Source: Candidatus Aminicenantota bacterium (lineage in GTDB: Bacteria > Acidobacteriota > Aminicenantia > Aminicenantales > Aminicenantaceae). Taken from it: a stretch of 5,254 bases of DNA. The first letter of the stretch is position 1. Each line of letters opens with the position of its first letter. Positions 1-5,254 of this stretch are shown here, piece after piece. A model generated the notes under the pieces. That model was not told where the DNA came from. It did not search any database and saw only the letters and a program-made list of their open reading frames with translations. Location of the stretch: assembly GCA_030627155.1 (NCBI GenBank), contig DAOUSP010000106.1:1-5254 (forward strand), in the 5' to 3' direction. Made by a program: the position numbers and the translations under genes.

Positions 1-2
1 GA

Positions 3-338
3 CGCCATGTGAGACATATTGTCTTTACTTCTTTTTGTTTTAGCTTAAAGCTGATGACAGCAACTTATAGGGGAAAGCTAAACATATTTCTATATGCGTT
101 GGATTCTGGCATGATTTTTGAATCAACATCCTTGCCATGGCAGGGATATACCGTCAGCGGCTTCGAAGGGACGTTCGAATATACGAGCAGCCATATAGGG
201 GACGGCAAAGGAGAAGGAACCCTTTATTATATGTTATACGATGAGAAATGGCCGTATGTACTTATTTGTAGAGAAAAGGAGGCAAGAGTTGACTTTTCAG
301 GTTTTACTATTCGATCTGGATTAAAGATCAGGTTTTAG
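3..338 (+). CDS. Unrecognised protein, probably the C-terminal part of a gene cut by the window edge
   Basis: I do not recognise this protein. The frame stays open to the left edge and ends at TAG 336-338, so the true start may lie outside the window. Inside it, a GTG at 9 and an ATG at 54 are possible starts, but the ATG has no Shine-Dalgarno sequence in front of it. The first 15 or so codons are T-rich and look little like coding sequence. From about 110 to 290 the codons look more genuine, with third-position G/C higher than in the downstream genes. The product alternates aromatic, Gly and charged residues (for example GEGTLYYMLYDEKWPYVLI near the C-terminus), which suggests beta strands. 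I see no transmembrane segment, catalytic motif or Cys cluster. It could be the tail of a beta-rich domain, a degraded gene fragment, or a short orphan protein. The 214-bp gap and promoter that follow argue against it sharing an operon with the next gene. Confidence 0.35.
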   Translation, partial: RHVRHIVFTSFCFSLKLMTATYRGKLNIFLYALDSGMIFESTSLPWQGYTVSGFEGTFEYTSSHIGDGKGEGTLYYMLYDEKWPYVLICREKEARVDFSGFTIRSGLKIRF

Positions 339-473
339 AAGAAAGACTTCACACAGAACATCTTTTGGTTTCTTTCTTGAAATCCTCTAAGAATTCTGTA
401 TTTAAAGATACTAAATCTGCAAGGGATTCCTATTCTAAAGTGTCACTAATGTTTCTGAACGAGTACAGTTAAA

Positions 474-502
474 TTGACTTACGTATTTGCATCTGATAAA
501 AA
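474..502 (+). promoter_or_regulatory. Probable sigma-70-type promoter for the metallophosphoesterase-galT unit
   Basis: TTGACT at 474-479 matches the -35 consensus at five of six bases. After a 17-base spacer, TAAAAA at 497-502 matches the -10 consensus at four of six. TG at 494-495, one base before the -10 box, adds an extended -10 element. Transcription would start near 509, leaving a leader of about 44 bases before the ATG at 553. The surrounding sequence is AT-rich, so chance matches are possible. The position just upstream of the only plus-strand gene pair supports the call. Confidence 0.42.
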
Positions 503-537
503 TATGAAATAATTCAGAAAAAAAATTGATTTTAAAA

Positions 538-545
538 AGGAAGGA
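538..545 (+). promoter_or_regulatory. Ribosome binding site that fixes the metallophosphoesterase start
   Basis: AGGAAGGA lies seven bases before the ATG at 553. It is a strong purine-rich Shine-Dalgarno sequence and settles the start codon; the next in-frame Met is well inside the protein, beyond the membrane anchor. Confidence 0.7.
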
Positions 546-552
546 ATATTAA

Positions 553-1488
553 ATGCGAATAAAGAAATTTCTGTTAATCTGTATCCCTGTTTTAATTCTA
601 ATCATTGCTGGACTCGGGATAATTTTTTCTAATAAAAAACTAGCTTTGACCAAGCCTTCAGTTAAGCCAAAGATTGAAACAATCGAAGAAATCAAATCAA
701 ACCTTTTAAAATATGGAGATAAATTCTATGTGAACAGATTAATAAAACAAGTTAAGAATATAAAATTTAACAAACAAAAAGGATTTCGTTTTGTTGTGTT
801 TGGAGATTCAAGGGATAACCTTGAGATGTTCCAGACAATCGTCAAAAGCATTGATAAATCACAGCCCCTTTTTGCAGTAAATACAGGCGATATGACCCCA
901 TACGGATATTCTTTCGATATGGATAAATATCTATTTTCAACACTTGAAAAATATGCAAATTATCCATTTTTTCCTGTAATGGGTAACCACGACTGCCGTA
1001 AGGGCAGCCTGGCTTATACATTTGTTTTTGGCGGGGATGAATCGAGGGTCTATCATTTTGACTATGGTAATTGCAGATTTATCATTTTAGATAATTGTGA
1101 AGGGGATAATGCTATGCCTTGGGATAAACAGTTAATGCTCGCTGACAGGTGGCTGTCTGAAAAGAAAAATTATAGAAAATTCGTTTTCATGCATATACCT
1201 CCTTCTGATGTGGAAACATGGGCATATCATGCTATGCCTCATGAAATGTCTGCACCTTTGGTTAAGCTTATGTCCAAACATAAGGTTGACCATGTTTTCT
1301 GTGGCCATATTCATGCATACAGCACTGCAACATATGGAGATGTTGAATACACTGTGACAGGGGGAGGAGGGGCTCCTCTTCATTCCCAATATGGAGAACT
1401 GGGTTCTTGCTATCATTATGTAATTGTAGATGTGTTACCGGATAAAATTGATATGAAGGTAGTCAGGTTTTCGCCTGTTAAAAAGTAA
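553..1488 (+). CDS. Membrane-anchored calcineurin-like metallophosphoesterase
   Basis: This is a 311-residue protein of the calcineurin-like metallophosphoesterase superfamily, which hydrolyses phosphomono- or diesters with a two-metal centre. A basic start (MRIKK) and a hydrophobic stretch at about residues 6-25 form one membrane anchor or uncleaved signal. There is no lipobox, because C10 sits inside the hydrophobic run. A Lys-rich linker of some 50 residues follows. The catalytic domain shows the family motifs in order: GDSR at 84-87, NTGD at 110-113, GNHD at 144-147, the histidine of FMHIPP (H214) and GHIH at 251-254. The first motif has Arg87 where the classical D-x-H has a histidine; other metal ligands are intact. 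A Gly run near residue 270 (TGGGGAPLH) is typical of this branch. The anchor suggests that the enzyme works on the outer face of the cytoplasmic membrane. The substrate cannot be read from the sequence. It lies 51 bp upstream of galT on the same strand, with no terminator visible between them, so co-transcription is likely. Confidence 0.9.
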   Translation: MRIKKFLLICIPVLILIIAGLGIIFSNKKLALTKPSVKPKIETIEEIKSNLLKYGDKFYVNRLIKQVKNIKFNKQKGFRFVVFGDSRDNLEMFQTIVKSIDKSQPLFAVNTGDMTPYGYSFDMDKYLFSTLEKYANYPFFPVMGNHDCRKGSLAYTFVFGGDESRVYHFDYGNCRFIILDNCEGDNAMPWDKQLMLADRWLSEKKNYRKFVFMHIPPSDVETWAYHAMPHEMSAPLVKLMSKHKVDHVFCGHIHAYSTATYGDVEYTVTGGGGAPLHSQYGELGSCYHYVIVDVLPDKIDMKVVRFSPVKK

Positions 1489-1539
1489 CCCGATATTTAA
1501 ACTAGCAAAAACGAAAGCTCTAAAATAAAGGAAAAAGAG

Positions 1540-2574
1540 ATGCCAGAACTCAGGTTTGACCCTTTACAGAACCAGTGGGTAATTATTGCAACAGAAAGAG
1601 AAACAAGGCCTTCTGATTTAGATTATAAAGCTAAATACAACCATGTTAAGGTATGTCCATTCTGTGAGGGAAATGAATCCTTAACTCCTTCTGAAATCTG
1701 GGCAATCCGCGATCCTGAGACTTCCAACAATTCTCCTGGATGGAAAGTAAGAGTTGTCCCCAATAAATTCCCTGCTCTGAAAATCGAAGCAGTCAGAAGA
1801 AGAATGAAGGCAGGTTTCTATAAAAAGGTTGAAGGAACAGGAACTCATGAAGTTATCATCGAAACTCCTGAGCATGCTGTTGATCTTACTGATTTCACCC
1901 CAGAACAAATAAAGCTGGTCCTTTTTACATACCAGGAAAGATTGAAAGAACTTTATAAGAATCCTCTGTTTAAATATGTGTTGGTATTTAAGAATCACGG
2001 CAAAAGAGCAGGAGCATCTTTATCTCACTCTCATTCACAGGTAATCGCCATGCCTATTGTCCCAAGAAATGTCAGTCTAAAACTTCAAGGAGCAAAAAAA
2101 CACTTTCAAAAGAAAAAACATTGTCTTATATGTGAACTCATTCAGCAAGAGAGAAAAAATAAAGTCAGGGTGATATCTTTAGATGATAGATTTATTGCAT
2201 GGACACCTTTTGCATCACGGTTTCCTTTTGAAATTTTTTTAGCTCCTTTTAAACACAACCATAGGTTTGAAGAAATAGGGAATAATGACTTAGAAAGTTT
2301 ATCATGGTTTCTTAAAGATGTACTTTTACGATTAAAGAATGTCCTGAATGACCCTCCTTATAATTTTATTCTGAATACTTCTCCAAATATAAAAGCTTGG
2401 ACCAAGACTTCAAAAGATATATTGCTTGCTATTAAATATTATTACCATTGGCATATTGAGATTATTCCCCGGCTTACAAGAATTGCCGGCTTCGAGTGGG
2501 GGAGCGGTATTTATATCAATCCATGTGTTCCTGAAGCAGCGGCAAAATATTTACGGGATGTTAAGATTGAATAA
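1540..2574 (+). CDS. galT: Galactose-1-phosphate uridylyltransferase (GalT-type, HIT superfamily)
   Basis: The 344-residue product has the usual length of GalT. The family swaps UMP between UDP-glucose and galactose 1-phosphate through a uridylylated histidine, in the Leloir pathway in the cytoplasm. The start fits the family (MPELRFDPLQNQWVIIA), and AAAGGA at 1527-1532 lies seven bases before the ATG. Visible motifs: C39-x-x-C42 in CPFCEGNE, H112 in ETPEH, and SHSHSQ with H163 and H165. By comparison with the E. coli enzyme, C39, C42, H112 and H163 should bind the structural zinc and H165 should be the nucleophile. The residue between the two histidines is Ser rather than Pro. A second CxxC (CLICE, about residues 195-199) begins the C-terminal half, and the HWHIEIIPRL block is followed by FEWGSGIYINPCVPE near the end, all typical of this branch. 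Related enzymes can use other hexose phosphates or ADP-glucose, so the exact substrate is not certain. It probably shares the transcript with the upstream phosphoesterase. Confidence 0.88.
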   Translation: MPELRFDPLQNQWVIIATERETRPSDLDYKAKYNHVKVCPFCEGNESLTPSEIWAIRDPETSNNSPGWKVRVVPNKFPALKIEAVRRRMKAGFYKKVEGTGTHEVIIETPEHAVDLTDFTPEQIKLVLFTYQERLKELYKNPLFKYVLVFKNHGKRAGASLSHSHSQVIAMPIVPRNVSLKLQGAKKHFQKKKHCLICELIQQERKNKVRVISLDDRFIAWTPFASRFPFEIFLAPFKHNHRFEEIGNNDLESLSWFLKDVLLRLKNVLNDPPYNFILNTSPNIKAWTKTSKDILLAIKYYYHWHIEIIPRLTRIAGFEWGSGIYINPCVPEAAAKYLRDVKIE

Positions 2575-2585
2575 GCAATAAAGGA

Positions 2586-3845
2586 TTATACAGAAACTCT
2601 GTTTAAGCTACCCCATTTTTCAAGTAAATATGGTTTCAAGTCTTCAAAGACCTGTGCCTGATGGTCTATTATTTTCTCTGCTTCTGCAGTGCTCATTTCT
2701 GAAGTTTCATTGATGAATGAAGCAACACATGCATAGTAAAGTGGCCTCATAATATCAACAAGTTTTCCCCTGTCTCTTTTCCATCGGTGAAAAGTCACTG
2801 CAAAATCATAGACAATCTTTGCCCAATCTTCTTTAGGAATTTGAAATTGATTTGGATTATTTTTTTTTGCAAGATTTTTGAGCAAAGTAAAACTCTGTGG
2901 GTTGATAATTCTTTCCCAAAGTGCAGAAAAGTTGTTAAAACCTTCTTTAAAATTTCGGATCATTCCATGGATATCTACAGAAAATTTTTCGACTTCGCCA
3001 TTGGTCGGTTTTTCATATATGGGAACAGGAACGCTTCTCTTGATGTTTTTCCATTTGTCTTCATATCTTTCCATCAATTGAAAAATTGTATGAACCACTT
3101 GTCTGAACATTGGTCCAAGACTTTCTACCGGGTCTTTAACATCATGGACCTTTGTCCCAAGAAAAGTTTGTGCTATGGATACATCCTGCATTATGGCTGA
3201 AACCGTCATCCAGATGTCAATTCCAAACTTGGCAATATCTGTCATCCATATGTCTTTTTCATGATAAAAATAATAGTCAATCATTTTCCCAGAAAGCCCA
3301 AAATCTCCCCCAATTGGCTGGCGTATCCTTTTGCCAAATAAAGCACGGGTCAGGTTATATGCAATATTGTTTGTGATTGTGGCGTCATATTTGTAACGGC
3401 TGTAGATTGGGGCAACAAAGTCATGATCATGAACCAGAACAGGGTCACCAAGGCCTTTAACCCATTCAGGAGTGATGCTTCGCAAGTCAGCGTCACACAA
3501 AATACATGCCTTAGCGTTTAAGCAATTAACTGCTTCGAATATCATCCGAAGAGCACTTCCTTTACCAGGAATACCACGATATATAGTCACAATTTTCTCA
3601 ATGTAAGGGGAAACTGTTTTTTCCTTTGCAAGCTCTCTTGTGTCGTCTGTTGAACCGCCATCTGAGATGATAATCACTGATTTCAAGTCTTTATAATACT
3701 TGGCTATCCCCTCGCTTGCACTATCGATAACATGCTCGATAGTAGAGTCATTATTAAAGCATGGAATTCCAACCACGAGATCAACTTTGTCGACCTTTTC
3801 AAGCCGTCTTATTGCCCAAGGCCGAAGTGCTGTGTGGAATTTCAT
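2586..3845 (-). CDS. Soluble GT-A glycosyltransferase resembling glucosylglycerate/mannosylglycerate synthase
   Basis: The 419-residue protein has no membrane segments and should be cytoplasmic. The N-terminal GT-A nucleotide-sugar domain shows VVGIPCFNN at about 24-32, SDGGSTDDT at 61-69, PGKG at 93-96 and the metal-binding DAD at 118-120 followed by ITPEW. Further on come QPIGGD (176-181), FGID (207-210), and a late H234 in a KVHD context followed by LGPMFRQV (243-250). The order PGKG, DAD, QPxGG/SGE, GID, late His recalls the GT78 mannosylglycerate synthase of Rhodothermus and GT81 glucosyl-3-phosphoglycerate synthases better than ordinary family 2 enzymes. I infer a sugar transfer to glycerate, phosphoglycerate or a similar small acceptor; donor and acceptor are not readable. 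The last 150 residues are a probably helical C-terminal domain, also present in that group. The start lies 4 bp after the stop of the upstream synthase gene. No good Shine-Dalgarno precedes it, so translation is probably coupled. I am confident of the fold and less so of the product. Confidence 0.8.
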   Translation of the reverse strand: MKFHTALRPWAIRRLEKVDKVDLVVGIPCFNNDSTIEHVIDSASEGIAKYYKDLKSVIIISDGGSTDDTRELAKEKTVSPYIEKIVTIYRGIPGKGSALRMIFEAVNCLNAKACILCDADLRSITPEWVKGLGDPVLVHDHDFVAPIYSRYKYDATITNNIAYNLTRALFGKRIRQPIGGDFGLSGKMIDYYFYHEKDIWMTDIAKFGIDIWMTVSAIMQDVSIAQTFLGTKVHDVKDPVESLGPMFRQVVHTIFQLMERYEDKWKNIKRSVPVPIYEKPTNGEVEKFSVDIHGMIRNFKEGFNNFSALWERIINPQSFTLLKNLAKKNNPNQFQIPKEDWAKIVYDFAVTFHRWKRDRGKLVDIMRPLYYACVASFINETSEMSTAEAEKIIDHQAQVFEDLKPYLLEKWGSLNRVSV

Positions 3846-3849
3846 TCTT

Positions 3850-5235
3850 TTAACGTGTCATCCAGGATTGATTTTTCATAGTTAAAGCTGCATAAGGCAC
3901 AATCCACCATAGGCAGAAGGCCGTAATAAGAGCATAAGGAATTCCATAGAGAAAAACAATACTCTTATTTGAACGGAGATAGTAGAGAGAAAGAAGGAAA
4001 CCAGCAAAAATCAAAAAGGCCACGTGGCGGAGAATAAAGCCAGGAAAAACAAGAAACGAATAACTCGCAAGGCTAAAAGAGAATATATGGAAGGGATGCA
4101 GCAAATTCAAAAAGAAGAAATCCATAACAGGGAGAACACGGTGTATTGACCTGTAGTTTGTAAACATAAACTTGGCAAAAAGAATAGATTCACGTATATA
4201 ACTCCGGGTCCAACGGATGTACATTCTGCTCATCTTGGAGAAAGTTGAAGGAACCTTCGTGTAAACAACAGCATTAGACTGAAACCTTGTCATATAGCCA
4301 GCCTTGAGAATCTGCGTAGTAAGGGCTCTATCTTCTCCATAAGTGCAAGGAACATTGCAAAACTTCTGATTCATCCATTCATGAATGAATTTCTTCAATA
4401 TATGCTTCCTGTAGGCGGTGAGTGCCCCAGGACAACAGAAAACAGAGCCATATACACTTTGGTAAGCTCTGCCGAAATTAAAGGATATAGAGTAACGGAT
4501 AGCAAGCATCCTTGTAAGGAAATTTTCTTTATCGTTCAAAACCTCGACTCTTCCAGAAACTGCCCCAGTATTTTTGTCTTTGATAAGAGGAATAACAAGA
4601 TTCTTGATCGCGTTCCTATCTATGCGGCTATCAGTGTCGACTGTTATGATGATATCTCCTTTTGATCTTTTTAGTCCTGTATAGAGAGCTTTTCTTTTTC
4701 CTAAATTTTTCGAGAAATTTATCACTTCAAGCCTGGTTCCGTATTTTTGCTTTGCCTTCAACATATTGTAAAGAGTAGAATCTGTTGACCCGTCATTTAT
4801 GCATATTACTTCTAACTTTTCCTTTGGGTATCTGCATGTAAAAATAGATTCAATCGCTGATTCTATTAATTCTTCTTCATTTAAAGCAGGCATGATCACA
4901 GTTACAAACGGCCATTTTACTTTTTCTTGTGGCGCAACTGTCATGGCTTTGTAGCGAAACCAAAGAATTGTCCTGAAAATAACGCCACTAATCACAATGG
5001 TTGCAGAAATCAATAAAGGATAAGTCGATAATCTAAGAATCCAGGTGCTTCGTAGAAATTCGGCCCACAAATGAAAAATGTGGAATTTAATTGAAATTAT
5101 TAAGATGAATGAGCTGATTATTATTATGAAAAAAATAAGTAAAGGGTCAATCTTTTCTTTCAGGGAAGGGATAGTGATAACTAAATTCTTATCAGGAGTT
5201 TTTAAATCATTTCGAACTAATGTTTCTTCAAACAT
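3850..5235 (-). CDS. Membrane-embedded processive family 2 glycosyltransferase (hyaluronan synthase/NodC/cellulose synthase-like)
   Basis: This 461-residue integral membrane enzyme should polymerise a sugar from a nucleotide-sugar donor on the cytoplasmic face and pass the chain across the membrane. After a polar N-terminal tail of about 30 residues come two membrane segments (about 31-50 and 71-93). The catalytic domain has VTVIMPALNEE at 111-121, INDGSTDST at 146-154, NLGKRKAL at 177-184, VDTDSR at 199-204 with the metal-binding DxD, CCPGALTAYR at 267-276 in the acceptor region, and YGEDR at 299-303 with the probable catalytic base D302. The usual Q(Q/R)xRW motif reads MYIRW (338-342): Arg and Trp are kept, but the conserved Gln is Met. 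About three more membrane segments follow (about 370-398, 400-420, 426-450). The protein ends in WMTR, matching the C-terminal W(G/L)TR of hyaluronan synthases and NodC. AAGGG sits five bases before the ATG. The polymer cannot be named from the sequence. It is the first gene in the window of a minus-strand unit, 4 bp before the next transferase. Confidence 0.88.
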   Translation of the reverse strand: MFEETLVRNDLKTPDKNLVITIPSLKEKIDPLLIFFIIIISSFILIISIKFHIFHLWAEFLRSTWILRLSTYPLLISATIVISGVIFRTILWFRYKAMTVAPQEKVKWPFVTVIMPALNEEELIESAIESIFTCRYPKEKLEVICINDGSTDSTLYNMLKAKQKYGTRLEVINFSKNLGKRKALYTGLKRSKGDIIITVDTDSRIDRNAIKNLVIPLIKDKNTGAVSGRVEVLNDKENFLTRMLAIRYSISFNFGRAYQSVYGSVFCCPGALTAYRKHILKKFIHEWMNQKFCNVPCTYGEDRALTTQILKAGYMTRFQSNAVVYTKVPSTFSKMSRMYIRWTRSYIRESILFAKFMFTNYRSIHRVLPVMDFFFLNLLHPFHIFSFSLASYSFLVFPGFILRHVAFLIFAGFLLSLYYLRSNKSIVFLYGIPYALITAFCLWWIVPYAALTMKNQSWMTR

Positions 5236-5254
5236 AAATACCCTTATCTACTTA

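Noticed and set aside
313..329. GATCT...AGATC inverted repeat near the end of the first frame
   Set aside because: Only five base pairs with a seven-base loop inside the open frame; this is expected by chance.
339..378. Possible hairpin AAGAAAGA/TCTTTCTT after the first frame
   Set aside because: The 8-bp stem is AT-rich, has a 24-base loop and no following U run, so it is not a credible terminator.
1132..1416. Minus-strand open frame inside the metallophosphoesterase gene
   Set aside because: It lies antisense to a gene with intact catalytic motifs, and its product has no recognisable domain and looks like translated complement.
1681..1998. Minus-strand open frame inside galT
   Set aside because: It is antisense to strongly conserved GalT coding sequence and its product resembles no protein family.
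2590..2602. ACAGA-AAC-TCTGT stem as a bidirectional terminator
   Set aside because: The stem is only 5 bp, GC-poor and inside the coding end of the minus-strand gene, with just three T on one side.
2787..3376. Three overlapping plus-strand open frames opposite the soluble glycosyltransferase
   Set aside because: They overlap each other and the confident minus-strand gene, with Cys/Phe/Ser-rich translations typical of complement frames.
3700..3885. Short plus-strand open frame across the junction of the two glycosyltransferase genes
   Set aside because: It spans the coding start of one confident minus-strand gene and the end of the other, without its own recognisable product.
4381..4665. Plus-strand open frame opposite the membrane synthase catalytic region
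   Set aside because: It is the complement of the conserved DxD to GED region, and the coding evidence is all on the minus strand.

Overview
The window is AT-rich bacterial DNA with long reading frames in the standard genetic code and purine-rich Shine-Dalgarno sites, such as AGGAAGGA before the 553 start and AAAGGA before the 1540 start. Nothing in it fixes the phylum. The low GC, the GalT subtype (HSHSQ motif) and the lipid-embedded sugar polymerase would fit an anaerobic, environmental Gram-negative-type or candidate-phylum bacterium, but that is a guess.

Layout: (1) 1-338 holds the end of an unrecognised frame that is open to the left edge and richer in GC than what follows. (2) 339-552 is an AT-rich intergenic stretch with a plausible sigma-70-type promoter (about 474-502) and a strong ribosome binding site. 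(3) 553-2574 is a probable two-gene plus-strand unit: a membrane-anchored calcineurin-like metallophosphoesterase followed, after 51 bp, by a GalT-type nucleotidyltransferase. (4) 2586-5235 is a minus-strand two-gene unit that converges on galT with an 11-bp gap. Its first gene (5235 to 3850) is a multi-spanning processive family 2 glycosyltransferase of the hyaluronan synthase/NodC type. Its second gene (3845 to 2586) is a soluble GT-A enzyme resembling glucosylglycerate, mannosylglycerate and glucosyl-3-phosphoglycerate synthases. Only 4 bp separate these two genes.

Taken together this looks like a carbohydrate locus. GalT interconverts sugar phosphates and nucleotide sugars, the soluble transferase may build a glycosyl-glycerate-like product or primer, and the membrane synthase may polymerise and export a glycan. 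The metallophosphoesterase may act on a phosphorylated product outside the membrane. The family assignments rest on visible motifs; the joint pathway is inference. The points most worth a second look are the tightly coupled pair of unlike glycosyltransferases and the loss of the conserved Gln in the QxxRW motif of the membrane synthase. I see no tRNA, rRNA, CRISPR array, insertion sequence or convincing terminator.
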